A DNA stretch of 64,000 bases from Acanthochlamys bracteata (lineage: Eukaryota > Streptophyta > Magnoliopsida > Pandanales > Velloziaceae), in assembly GCA_019914995.1 (NCBI GenBank), contig CM034130.1, forward strand, positions 8,060,001 to 8,124,000, read 5' to 3'. Positions 1 through 11,812 of the stretch are shown here, piece by piece. The stretch's first letter is position 1, and the number at the start of each line of letters is the position of its first letter. A program made the translations under genes and the position numbers. The notes under the pieces were generated by a model. The model ran no database searches and was not told the DNA's origin. It was given only the letters and a program-made list of their open reading frames with translations.

Positions 1-670
1 TACAAAAGGTATGTTTTAAATTTTAAGTTGACTTTCATGGTAAGCTGAGGTGGTTTGAGAGTAACTACCTGTAAAAACTTTCTGTTGTCTATACTGCGTG
101 AAAAACTCCCCATGAAGTTGACGTCGTGAACACATCCAGGTGCAAACTTGAAACCAAACCAAATTGAAGAAGTGTAACATGATTTAGTGAGCCTTTAAAG
201 TTTAAAGAGCGGTAAGTCTGATGATGAGCCTTACAAGTTATTAATGTAACTTTTTTTTTCTTTTCGTTGTTGGAACTTGTCGGAAATGGAAATTATGTTA
301 AGTTTGGCAAGTATCAATCAGCACATTCCGGCTGACCATTATTATAAAAATTATTATTAAAAATAAATTTAAGTTTTATATGTTTATAAAAATAATTGTA
401 AGTAATTTTTATATTTTTTCGCAGCTAACTGAAAGTAATTGTGGCCAATGAATAAGTGAAGACGGAAAGAAATACATCCTAGAAATCAGAGAAACCAATT
501 TCGTCCGACTCTGGATCGCGATCCCATCCGAGTTAGCCGATCCGGATGTAACATGTTCGATATAAATTTTTTCGGTTCAAAATTTATTTTTTAGAATATA
601 AGTTACTTGTAGGGTGGGTCCCTACTTTTTAGATACCACGTGGCTTTCGTATCACCTCAATTTACTGGAG

Positions 671-925
671 GGGTGTTTGGGATTGCTTAACTCCAACCCT
701 CTTTTTTAATTTTTTATTTTATATTTTTTAATATATATTTTATAAATATATAAAAAATTTATTTAAAAATTTAGAAAGTGTAAAAAAATTCTACGAAATA
801 AGATCTTTTTATTATATATTTTTATTATTTTTTTTAAAATAAAAAAAATAAAACTTATTTAAAAAAAAATAAAAATATTTTTTATTTTAAAAAACTCTAT
901 TTCATAAATAATCCCAAACATTCCC
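671..925. mobile_element. MITE-like AT-rich element
   Basis: A 255-base, almost pure A/T element has terminal inverted repeats: GGGTGTTTGGGATT at the left, and the reverse complement of AATCCCAAACATTCCC at the right. Its body matches the copies at 56195-56405 and 11661-11812 on the same strand and those near 47811 and 13684 inverted. Confidence 0.55.
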
Positions 926-1953
926 GACAACTCTGCTGCCAAATTAACCAGAAGCTAGCGTATCACGCACGTATGCACGCAAACTAAATTATTAAAATAT
1001 AACTTATAAAAATAATTATAGATAATATTAAACAGTAAGTTTAAGTTAATATAAAAAATAAAAATATTTTTTGTGTAATTAAAACTAATATAAGTGATTT
1101 ATTTAGTAACTCATTTTAGTAATTATTTTTTTATTTGTGTAGTTAGAAGTAAATTATCTTCAAGACATCTCACCCTCTGTTGTTTTAGAATGTGATTATA
1201 AATACATCTGAGATGGTTCTAATAAAAAGAAAAACATAGTTAGGTTTTTGTTTTTGCGTTTGACGATTTTACCAAGATTGAAAAGAAAATAAAATGTTGA
1301 GAACATTAGTGTTAGGTTTATAAATTACATAAAATAAACTGTACTTAATAGAATAAATGTTGAAAATAGTAATGCACGTTTTGGTCCCAAAACATAAAGC
1401 ACTTTTTGAGAAGCTTCATTTGTATATATGAACACTGCATGAAAAAAACAACTGATTCATGTACATACATTTCACACCTATCAGCTTCTTTTTGAGTACA
1501 ACTAACTATATAACTTTTCAAACCACAAAATAAAAATTGCTCCTTATTTATGTCTTCTCATTGTAGAATTAGGTGAATTCAATTATTATTAAATTCATCA
1601 ATATTAGAATCTATTACAACAATTAGGAAAGAAATAGGAATCATGGTTTAGCGAGTGTTTACTGTCGCCCCAAATTTTATTTTTTTTAAATTTATTTTTA
1701 ATATAAAATAAATAAAAATTTTATAATATATTTTTATTAAAAATTAAAAAAAATAATTTTAAAATTTCCTATTAATATAATATTTAAATATAAAAATTTA
1801 TTTTAAAAATATTTTTATTTTTATTTAATTTTTTTAATTGACTTTTGAAAATTTTAAGTTTACTCTCTAGATAACACGCCCTTAGGTAAAATAAAGGGAT
1901 TTCAATTCAAATTTGTTTATAATGTTTTATTAAAACATGATGCTCGGATGCTT

Positions 1954-2471
1954 TGTTAAAAAAGATAGTCTCATATTGCTTATTAATAATTTTATTATAA
2001 TATTCATAAAAATTTAGCTTAACTATTTTTATCGCTAATTAGTTTAAAAAAAATTATAAACTTTTTACATGGCTTCAGAGCAGACAGAGCTCGATAGATT
2101 CGAATATGGACTAAATTTAATTTTATTACTGCACTATATTTAGGTTATTATGGTTCACTTTATTCTAAAATAAATAGCCCCTTTTTTTTTAATGCAGATA
2201 ACTCAATTCATTAAAAAATAATTGTTCGTTTTTATTTTAGAACAAATAGCTCATTTTATTTTAGAACAAATAATCTAATTTATTTAAATTCATTACATAA
2301 TAAATAATCTGTATCACTTCACTTTAAAAAAGAATTACTCTGCAAAAGATATGTATTAAGCAAAGTTTAATTTTGTATTGCTTATCAATAGTAATAGGAT
2401 GATATTTATAAAATTTTGAACTCATACTTTTTATCTTCAATTAATTTTGAAAAAATTTTAAAATCGTTACA
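1954..2471. mobile_element. TRIM-like miniature LTR element, copy 1
   Basis: Two related terminal repeats of about 116-120 bp (1954-2069 and 2352-2471) start TG and end in ACA. They flank about 280 bp of non-coding DNA. Directly after the left repeat comes TGGCTTCAGAGC, close to the primer-binding site of tRNA-Met-primed plant retroelements. The interior repeats the phrase ATTTTAGAACAAATA. The size, terminal repeats and primer site fit a TRIM (terminal-repeat retrotransposon in miniature). No clean target duplication was seen, and the repeats are diverged. Confidence 0.55.
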
Positions 2472-3946
2472 TATTTAAAGTTGAACAAACAAAATCTAAG
2501 AACAATTTGAGATTTGTTTTTGGGATTTTACTTTTTAACCTTTTTTGGTTTTACTTTTTAAATCAGGATTCTACATCCAAAGTTGAAAAAAAAAGTAAAG
2601 GAATAATCATCCTGATAATTCTGTTCTATTCTATTTCTATAACCTTCTTTCCTTTTTCCAAATAGAGAAAAGAAAATTCTTTAACCCTAAGTTGTAAGCA
2701 TCTTAGAAAATATTGAGAGTGCTTAAAAATTATTTTCAGAAACATATTTGACTTTTTTAATCTAAAGGATAATAAAAAATTATATATAAGAATTTTATGA
2801 CATGTAGTTTATTTGTGTACTCTAAATAAAAAAATCTTAAAATTTTTTTAGAAATAAAAACTTAAAATAAAATAATCAACTTAATAAAATACTTTGCTGA
2901 CATGCCTCAGCACCCAAATTACCTTTGAATATGTTATATTATTTTATGTTATGCTTTCACCACTATGCAATTGTAAGCTTCTCTTTATAATCACTTGATG
3001 ACCATTACAATAAGCTTGATGCTGTCTAGTGTCTACAAAACTAAATTTAAATGACCAAAATGGAACTTTGCTATTCTGGACCACCTTACGATTATTTTTC
3101 AATTCTAACACTGTTGTACATCTTTAGCAAATTATGTAAAACCTCCGATAAAGAACAGCGATAGAAATGTAGAAATAGTTCTATGTACATTTCAATTTAC
3201 ATTTTTTTGATAAAAAACTTGTCCGTTTCTTACAAGGGAGCCAAAACAAAATTATTAACTTATAAATATAAATATAAAGATGATTAGAAATGCTAAAATA
3301 AGTATGGCGATATTTGATTTGTAAAATCTAAATTTTATATATTGGAACAACAAGGACAATTAGTTTTTATCTAGTTTAAGTGAAATCGAATTTATTATTT
3401 TATTTTGTTGATTATATACTACATTCACAATGAAAATATAAATTTTTTAAATCGTTCGCTATCATTCTAGATAAATTTAATATATTATTTTTCTAAAGTG
3501 ATATACTGCATATCACTTACATATGTAGTATTTTAGGACATTTTGAAATTGCTTATCAATTTTAATAATTTTTTTGTCAATTCTAAAAAAAGTTATGTAT
3601 AAACTTAAAATTTTTTTAAATTTTAGATAAAATATAAATTATAAAATAATTATATATAAATATTTTTATGTTTAAAAATTATTAAATAATATATTAAAAA
3701 TTTTTTAGGAAAGCTTTTTTTAATAAGTATTTTAAATATCTAATATTGATATTTTCTGATATAGGTACTTCCTCTTCGCAAATTGTGCTTTTTTTTAATA
3801 ATAAATAAATTTGTGGGCAGATATTAGAGTAATCATTAAGTGGTGGGCTCCAGCAATGAAAGGGTAAGATGTGTTCTGTTTGGCTCTGTTAGGGACTTTT
3901 TTTGTGTTGTGCTGCGCTGAACCCTCACTCGGTTTTATCTAATTAA

Positions 3947-4124
3947 GGGGTGTTTGAAATTCTTATACAAAATATTTTTTATTTTATTATGAGAAATAAA
4001 TTATATTTTTTAATTAAAAAAATTAATAAAAATAAGTAACTAAAAAATATTATAATATAAAAATTTATTAAAAGTGAGTTAAAAAATAAAAAATGTTTTT
4101 CCTAAAGCACAATCAAATGCACTC
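3947..4124. mobile_element. MITE-like AT-rich element, diverged
   Basis: Begins GGGGTGTTTGAAATT and ends CAAATGCACTC, weak versions of the same inverted termini, around an A/T body related to the other copies. Confidence 0.4.
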
Positions 4125-4692
4125 TAAAAAATGATCATTAATGTCTATTTTCGTATATACAGCAATATTTTAAAATTCAATTCGGATCTCGATTCAAAAA
4201 AATTATTGAATCACCGGTCAAAAATTAGCGGGTCATCGAACTTATCTATTGAGTCAAATCTTTTTTGTCAAATATATTCAAATATAATATATATCTTAGC
4301 AATTATTCAAATTATTTTTAAAAATATGATTATATACAACTTAAATATTGAATATATTTTTGAAGTTATATTTTTCATATTTCTGAAGCAACAAAGTTTT
4401 CCAAATAATAGTCAAAAGATCCGAAATATAGTGAAATTCTTTCTATTTTAAGCATTACAAACTAGCCATACTATAACTTCTTATACTTGCAGCAATGGGC
4501 AATGAAATTTCATACCTGCAGGAGGCTTATATTAGAGCTTTGGCACCAGGGGCAGGACTCGGCTTACTATCCTGTGGGATTTTGTAATTAGACATTGAAC
4601 AGTTTATAGTCACTCATTGCTGAATGCTCAAATTTTCATTATTATGGATAGTTCAGTCCTGAAAAATAGTTTCATAATAAGAATTAAAGTAT

Positions 4693-5262
4693 TTGCAACA
4701 TAAATGTTATTTATTTATTAATAGTTTTTCATGTTTCATATATTCGTACCAACCTCTCCTTCTCCTTTTCGCTGCTGTTATTTTCTGCTACAGCTCCGCT
4801 CTCTCCTTTCCCAAGATTCTAACTTTCTTTTTTTTTTTTGAAAATTATTCCCTCTTTTGCAATCATTATTATTTCATCGAAGCTCACTCCCTCACGGTGA
4901 TCAATCCCTCTATCCTCGCCGATCTCCTGTTCTCCTTTTCGTTTCCCGTTCTGGGTCGTTGAAAGTATCAGTTTTTTCTGCTATTGAGACCCTATTTTTA
5001 ACGGTTTTCCCCTTTTTGCTACTATTTAGGGCTTTCTTCTTCTCTGTTGATCGTCCTTGGTTTTGTTCTAATCGATCAGTTTTATAGCGGATTGAGCGAT
5101 TGATTTCAACATGGAGGCATCAGTTCTCAAATACTTCACTTAATATTTTGGGATTTTTTTTCTCTATTTCTGATGGAAATTGTTGGGTAGTCAATCGTTG
5201 ATGATTCGAAGTCTATGGTATTGGTGAGACGGAGGTAGCAGTTAATTTCAAATTCTTCAGCA
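4693..5262 (+). promoter_or_regulatory. Pyrimidine-rich 5' leader of the SKIP35-like gene
   Basis: The 570 bases before the SKIP35 start are rich in C and T, typical of plant 5' leaders, and contrast with the AT-rich DNA further upstream. Short upstream ATGs are present, including a 10-codon frame at 5111-5143 and a 5-codon frame at 5173-5190. A TTCTTCAG acceptor-like sequence ends at 5260, just before the start ATG, and a GTATCA donor-like site lies at 4964. A leader intron would therefore remove these short frames. Only a transcript can decide. Confidence 0.4.
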
Positions 5263-8200
5263 ATGAGTTACCAAGAATCTGAATTCGAAATTAATGGAAG
5301 CTATGGAGAAGCGAGTGCCTTCGCTGGAGAATCTCCTCTCAAAGATTCCAAATTGTCGAATCTCTGCAGCGGTGGTGGTCGGAGACCTCAATCAAGGGCT
5401 TCTTTACCCGATTCAGTGGAGGTCGATGACCGCTGGTTCGAGAAGGACCGCGAGACTGTTCGGAAGCTTAGCAGGCATGAAAGAATGGAACTTGGCCGGA
5501 TGTTTCAGGGAGCGGTGAGTTCTTTTGACTGGGAACTCGCCGAGGGCTTGATCTCGATCGCTGATGCTACAGCGCTCAACGATGCGCTTTGCATATCGCT
5601 GGATTCGATTTGGTTTCTCTCCACCCGTACGGAGCTGGATGGAATTACCAGACTCTTAAAGAAGATTGTTGCCACCGGCGCCAATGATTTCACCAGGGCA
5701 GCCCTCAGGACTTCTTTCCTTGCTTCGTGCGTCTCTGCTTGCCAGAACAGGACCGTGTGCTTGGCGGACACCGTCAATATCATGGCCAAGAGGTAATTGT
5801 TTGATTGATTTCAGTTATTGTGTCTGCATGCAAGGTTTGAAAGTTTTAGGGATGAAAGATTTTATTTTGTTGGCAAGAGGAGTTGATTTGCATACCTCTA
5901 AAGCATCGATATGTTTCACTTTTGGTCAAAGATGAATTTTGGTGAGTGTTTGTCATTTTGTCGTGGGGAATGATGGATGCTCTAAATTAGCTACTTTAAC
6001 AGGTTGCATGAGCGGCTCAAGGAATGTAATGGAGATGAAAATTTAAAGGCAGAAGCAGGTGCCAAAGTCCAGAAGTTCACAGAATGGGCGCTGAAATGTA
6101 TCAGTATACATTCTCGGAGCCACCATGGTGGAGGAAAAGGTGTTAATTTCACAATGTCAGACATCCAACTTCAGCTATCAGCATTCAAGACCTTTCTTGA
6201 TCTTGCGGGCAATAATCTCACAGGAAAGGATTTCTCAGAGGCTTTTGATGCAGCGTGTTTCCCGCTTACCCTCTTCTCTAGCTCCTTTGATCCTCAGTGG
6301 GCATCAGGAACATCTGCTAATACAGTTCAAGGGCTATTGGGAATGTTGGTGGAGGGTGGTGCTGACAATGTAAACCAATGCTTTCTTGAAGCCTCACGTT
6401 TTGGGAGCACCGAACTTGTCCGCATTTTGCTGCAGGTAACTGATCGCTGCCGCTTTATTTTGTTTGCATGCGTTGTAATGTTATACAGATGGATTTTCAT
6501 GCAATGCTATTCTGTTGTAGATTTCAATGATTACCTAGATGCCCTGATAGCTTCAGGATGTGATCATTTTAAATCTTATTCTTCTCTAACTTTGGAATAT
6601 ACAGGTTAGCGTGTTACTCTTCTACAATAGTGATTCGATAAACTGATAATGACTGCCTAAATTCTATCCTAAAAAAAGCATTTCAGGTGTTATGATAGTC
6701 CTGTAAACGTATGATTGAGGTTTCTATGGCACACTTAACATTACACTCTCAATTCATCTCTCAAATGCAGCTATAATCCTTTGAGTCTCCATTGTAACTG
6801 TGGTTCTTGTAACTTACGAGTGGGTCCAATCAACACCCCCTCTTTATACATTGGGAAGCGACATGGATGTCCGACGTCACGGTTTTACTTGTGCTTGCCG
6901 ATTTAATGATATTACTGCTGATTAATGACATTCAACTGATCCTTCCGTTATGGAAGTGAAGGTTGTCATTGCAAGAAGCAATTCCCTTCGCGTACGAGTC
7001 TTAAACAGCTTCAATGTAGATTTTAATGTTAGGGGAAGATATTTTGTGGAAACTGAATAGACCTTTACTTTTGGTTTTCAAGCCCCAACCTGTGCTCTGT
7101 ATGCAGGAGTCTGTTGATCAAGTTTCCTGTGCATCAAGAACTTTTGCCCAATTTTGCATAATTCTGGAGACGTCGGCTGATTGATCGTGTAGATGAATGA
7201 ATTCATTCTGGAATTATTTCAGAAAACCTAGCTTAAACTGTTTCAATGGAAAATCCTAGTTGACTCTTTGCTTCGATTTCAGCCTATCTTTTACTAGCTT
7301 ACCAAGCTGTATTTAGAAAGCAAAGTATGAGATTTTCCCCCTGCCTATTTCCTTTTTGGGAGCTTCAAACAGAAATAGTTAGCATGAGTTTTTTAAGTGA
7401 AGTAATCACCTCAAACTACTTGTATTTGCTTCTTCATATCAAGATCTCCAGCACGAGATGGATTTCTAATGCAACTTCATGTAGATTGCTCAAAGGAACA
7501 GCTTGGATGTGGATGTAGATCTCGCCCTTGGTTTTGCCTCTCACTACAGCAAGCTAGGAACCATGGAGTACCTCGTTGAGGAGGGCCATGCGATTGCTTT
7601 CCTGGGACCCCTGATGCGAGCTGCTGAGAGGGGATGCATGCAGGTAGTACAGTGGTTTGTCAAGCGTGGCTGCCGTGATATGGAGCTCTGCCTCGCTCTA
7701 ACTGCTGCTACCTCCAGCAGCCAAATTGAGATTGCATCCTATGTCCTCCCCCATGTTCCACAGCATGTGCTTGCGGCTCTCAGCATCGAAATTCTTAAAG
7801 CAGCTGGTGAGCGGAGCGGCGGGTCTCTTGATGGAGTAGCCTTTCTTCTCAGCTCCAATTTTCTTGGGGATGCAGCTGCCACTTACGCAGTTGCAGACAG
7901 CATTGCAAAATCTGACAACGAAAGCGTGGCGCCAGAGCTAAAATACTTCCTAAAAGAGCATTGGTCGGAGGAGGCTTTCACTGAGGGGCTGAAATCCGGT
8001 GAAGACCATTATGTGAACCTTGTCAAAATATTCAAGAGGGGTGAGTCGCCAATTCAACTCAGGGAGTTACCATCTCCCTTGGTGGCAGCCATTGCCTACG
8101 GACCACTTTACAGGGAGTCTTCAAAGGCAGGCGGGCTGATTCTACCACAGAAATTAAGAGGGCAGTTGATAGAAGCAGCAAGTAGGGTTGGTGGGTGGCA

Positions 8201-8282
8201 GCTGGATAAGGGAAGCCAGGGGAGAGAACTCCTTGCAGTTTTGGAGCACCAGTTGCCTTCCTTTTCATTGCAGTCCTCCTAG
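5263..8282 (+). CDS. SKIP35: Ankyrin repeat protein, SKIP35-like
   Basis: Three exons can be read: 5263-5792, 6003-6435 and 7485-8282. All junctions are GT-AG and in phase, giving 586 aa, close to the length I recall for Arabidopsis SKIP35. The N-terminal 60 residues are Ser/Gly-rich and probably disordered. A helical region follows, then ankyrin-like helix pairs from about residue 300, for example around LGTMEYLVEEG and RGCMQVVQWFVKRGC in exon 3. SKIP35 was named as a SKP1/ASK-interacting protein, so a link to SCF ubiquitin ligases is known for the family, but no F-box is visible here and the biochemical role is unclear. The ATG at 5263 is the first in this frame and opens the conserved-looking region. 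Exon 3 ends in TAG, and an AATAAA lies at 8920. The neighbour ARGOS-like gene lies tail to tail. Confidence 0.88.
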
Positions 8283-9717
8283 ACAAGTTTCGCGGTGAGG
8301 TAGTCTATTAATTTTATGCTTTTTGCCCTTTCCGCATCTTTTATACTGCTTTTTATGATTGGGGGTTGTGAAACAGTGATAGTGAAGAATTACTTATAGG
8401 AGGATTAATGTCATGGCCATTGTCTAATGGGGGGTAAGTATGATATGATACTAGTGATTTGAGAGCATAGCTGCATGTACTATACTGTTGCGGATGAAAT
8501 CTATCAGACTCGAAGTATCTTTTGTTGCTCTTTTGGTTACTGAATGATTCATGGTTCATGGATGATTCATACTAGATGCAATATCCCAGTTTAGTCTGTA
8601 CTTTCTGGTTGATGATTCATGGTTGTTGGGAAGTAAGATTTTCCAACAGCTGTGACAATCTAGTCTACCATATGCGTGCAGAGTGTCTCAATGTTTTGCA
8701 AGTCTATGACTGTTATTGTTCTTCACTTTTCAGATATTTTCTTCTTGGTGGACAGTTCCCAGCACTTCCATACCAAATGTCTTTCTCGTGGCATTCTGTA
8801 GGTTCTTGGGATGCATCTGAAAGTGTTGCTTTTCAAGAGCATCAAAATGGCGTGTGGTGATGGTTTCATATGTCTGAGTGGCTTCAAGATCACTGAGATT
8901 GCTTTATCTTCTAATGAAAAAATAAAGATCGTGCGTCTCCATTGGGCCATGCGAATTGAGCAATTATATATAACACCTCTATAACCGCCATGATCTAGAA
9001 TATAATTGAATAAATATTATAATTTTCAAACACAACCAATGGTATAATAGCATGAAACATATTACTGGAATATTCAAATTTTGCAATATTGAATTCGATA
9101 CAATTAATGATGTAATAACATACATCGTATTAATCGATTATAGTAGATAGGGTAATCATAAATATTATTTTCTGTTATAAATTTAGTTGTTGGGCTATGG
9201 ATTTTTGCACACGCATGTTTCAATTAGTACCAAATTAATTTCTAAATAGCCCAATGAATGACAAGGGAATTTTTTTTCCAGCTCTATCAACATCTATGTT
9301 ACTTGAGATTGGTAGTAGCTGCTATTTTCCATGTTATTAATAAGTTCTGTTATAAATAGTTCAATCTCTCAGCAAACAAAATTTTTTAAAGCGTACTCAA
9401 CCATTCTGATCACACACAAACAATGCAAACGAATATTTTCTTTTTTCTTGCCGGCCAATTTCAAGTGCATTCACAAAAGTTAGAAACAGATGAATCATGA
9501 AAATTTCATGTCAAGAAAAGTACATGAAATAATTTTTTGTTTATTTAACTTTTCAAAACAAATTAATATATATCCATATATGAAAAAAAACATGAACATG
9601 ATCAAGGTGAACTAACGAAAAACAATTCACAAAACTGGAAAAACCTCAAATTTTCGCACTCATCTCATTTGAAGAAAATAATAAGAAGAAGAAATAAATC
9701 CATGAATTAATATTTCT

Positions 9718-10065
9718 CTACAAATAAGAAGAAGCAACTCCTTTTACGTCTGAAGCCATGAATGCTAGAACTAGAAGAACTACCATGATCCCTATCGGGA
9801 CAAGAAGCAGCAGCAACGGCGGCGGCGGCAATGGCGGCAAGATCAATGGAAGAACAAGTAGCGATACTGTCACACAAATAAGCGTTATAACTGATTGCAG
9901 GTTGAAGTGGTTTGATGAAAAACTTCTTCTGTTGTTGTTGTTGTTGTTTTGTTGCGGCAGTTGTTGTTGTTGTTGTTGTTGTGCTCTAAGATCATGATAG
10001 ATCCTGTTCTTGTTGTTATAGTAGTCCATCCCTTGCCTTGAATTAGCTTGGGCCTTGGAATCCAT
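9718..10065 (-). CDS. ARL: ARGOS/ARL-type organ-size regulator
   Basis: A 115-aa protein in one coding exon. Residues 54-103 carry the OSR (organ size related) signature: a hydrophobic segment, the proline-rich LPPLPPPP turn at 76-83, and a second hydrophobic stretch with IGIMVVLLVLAF. This marks the ARGOS, ARGOS-LIKE and OSR1 family. Family members are small endomembrane (ER) proteins that promote organ growth downstream of auxin or brassinosteroid and dampen ethylene signalling. The N-terminal half is variable and carries a glutamine run (29-35) and an asparagine run (40-45), encoded by CAA- and AAC-type triplet repeats. The start ATG follows a probable splice acceptor at 10102, so the leader is likely spliced. 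Whether it is the ARGOS or ARL orthologue is inferred from gene order with SKIP35. Confidence 0.88.
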   Translation of the reverse strand: MDSKAQANSRQGMDYYNNKNRIYHDLRAQQQQQQQLPQQNNNNNNRRSFSSNHFNLQSVITLICVTVSLLVLPLILPPLPPPPLLLLLVPIGIMVVLLVLAFMASDVKGVASSYL

Positions 10066-10101
10066 TGGTTCACAAGAGGGGAGCTCGTTGGATGATTATA
10101 T

Positions 10102-10574
10102 CTGAACGCAGTACATAAAAGCTCATCTAAAATGGTAACAAAATCGATCGATTTTCGGGGTTTTAATGTTTATAATAGAAGTTTGATTTTCCCTCGAACA
10201 ATGTCGATATTAATTTGTTGGCTAGCTGTTGTATTCGGATTCTTCTTGATTGAATGTAACAGATCTGCAGACGATTACGAAAAATATATCATAATTAATC
10301 AGCTATACAATAAGAATATCATGAGGAAACAAAAAATCTTGAAATGATAATCATTTACTGAATCTTGTTTTTAATTGCAGCAGATGCATGAACATGCGAT
10401 GACCAACTTGGCCAATAAAAGATATATATATCAACTAATTAAAAGCATATATCTCAAACATATACCGAAGGTAGTGCACCTAAAGTATAAGTTCTAAACA
10501 ATCTTCAATTTTTCACAAGATCAAAAATTAAGTAAAGAGACACCATGCAGCAGTAGTAGTAGAAGTAGTAGTAC
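10102..10574 (-). other. Predicted 5'-UTR intron of the ARGOS-like gene
   Basis: Reading the minus strand, a donor AACAGAG/GTACTA at 10575/10574 and an acceptor TGCGTTCAG at 10102 would excise 473 bases, leaving a 36-base leader segment before the start codon. The intron begins with a GTA/TAC triplet repeat (about 10553-10573). Upstream of the putative first exon, purine-rich DNA and a CATATATATCC TATA-like box (about 10846-10856) lie at a plausible promoter distance. All of this is prediction from splice and promoter-like motifs. Confidence 0.4.
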
Positions 10575-11660
10575 CTCTGTTTATCTGCAAAATTCCACTA
10601 TGTTGATCGTCTTCTCAGAAGCATGGCGATTGCCATGCCCATGCCAATGAAATTCTATGAACAGAAGAAGCAGAAGAAGAAGAGAGGGATGATGTTAAGA
10701 AAGGGAATGAGGATGTGATAGTGAAAGCATTGTTATTATAAGTTTAAAATTGTTGTTGTGGTCAATTTTCAAAGTTTTGGAACTGGTTTTTTGGTCTGTG
10801 TGTTTTATCAGTGCATCTGTCTATAGAAAGAAGAGAAGAGAGTGAAAGGATATATATGAGAAAACAGGAGTTGGATACAATGCATCTTTCCTTCCTTGTG
10901 CTATTAAGATTAATAAGAAGAAGAAAGTTGGCACCACAGACAAGAATCAATGCAAGCAAAAATTTAAAAAGAAAAATAAAAGAACAAAGAAGAAAAAAAA
11001 AAAGAAAGGAAAAGAGCAAGTGGGCAGGTGCTCTACTAATTCCTTGTCTTTCCTTTAATTTCTTTCATTTTTTTTTCTTTCACTTGATGATGAGAAGAGC
11101 AAGTTGTGTGTTTTAATGTTTCAAGGTTCTTCTCCCCTGGCCAATACTTCCATCCATCAGCCTCCTCCTGCTGTCCCTTTCCAGTCAAAAACTTCAAAAC
11201 ACAGTCTTCCCCTTACCTTCCCTCATCTTATTATTCTTGCATTGGCACTGGTTTTTGCCTAAACTCCTATTTTGTGGACCTAATACCATAATACTGGTTC
11301 CAAGTCTAGAGTTCGAGTTAGATTGGTTGCCACTTCTAAGACACCATGATATGAATTCTTTATGTAATTGGTGCTCGTGTTAGGGCGTTCTTTGGAAGCG
11401 ACTCACTGTATTTTCTGAATGCAGTTAAAAGTCATACAGGTGTTGTGCTAAATGGGTAAGAGTTTTCCCATGAAAATGGATAGATAAAGAATCTAGTCCA
11501 AAATAAATGGTTGTTGATGTACATATAGATAAATGAAGGGATACGATAGTTCAAATACATTCAAACTAAACGGTTGAACTTTAAAAAAAAAACATGATGC
11601 AAAAGAGGGGAAACCTAGACTAATATAAAGAAGCTAATCAAATGTGGGACAATATTAAGA

Positions 11661-11812
11661 GTGCGTTTGGGAAGCATTTTCAGACGGTATTTTTTAATTT
11701 TTAATATATATTTTATAAATATTTAAAAAAATTTTAAAATTTAAATAATATAAAAAAGTTTATATTTTTTATTATAAAATTATTTTATTTTATAATTACT
11801 CTTAAACGCTCC
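11661..11812. mobile_element. MITE-like AT-rich element, short copy
   Basis: Begins GTGCGTTTGGGAAGC and ends ACTCTTAAACGCTCC. The body, with ATATATTTTATAAATATTTA, matches the copies at 671 and 56195 but is internally deleted. Confidence 0.5.

Larger units (their letters stand above)
1..4692. other. AT-rich intergenic region
   Basis: No gene is recognised. Outside the TRIM-like and MITE-like elements the DNA is unique AT-rich sequence. The one longer open frame (4131-4451, plus) is low-complexity, rich in Ile/Asn/Phe, and is not convincing. Confidence 0.6.

Noticed and set aside
9758-9997. Open frame antisense to the ARGOS-like gene, with leucine and cysteine runs
   Set aside because: It is only the complement of the CAA/AAC repeats and the proline-rich turn; the real protein on the other strand has the family signature.
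10811-11116. Lys/Arg-rich plus-strand frame of 101 codons
   Set aside because: It lies in purine-rich DNA that looks like the promoter and leader of the ARGOS-like gene; composition, not selection, keeps it open.
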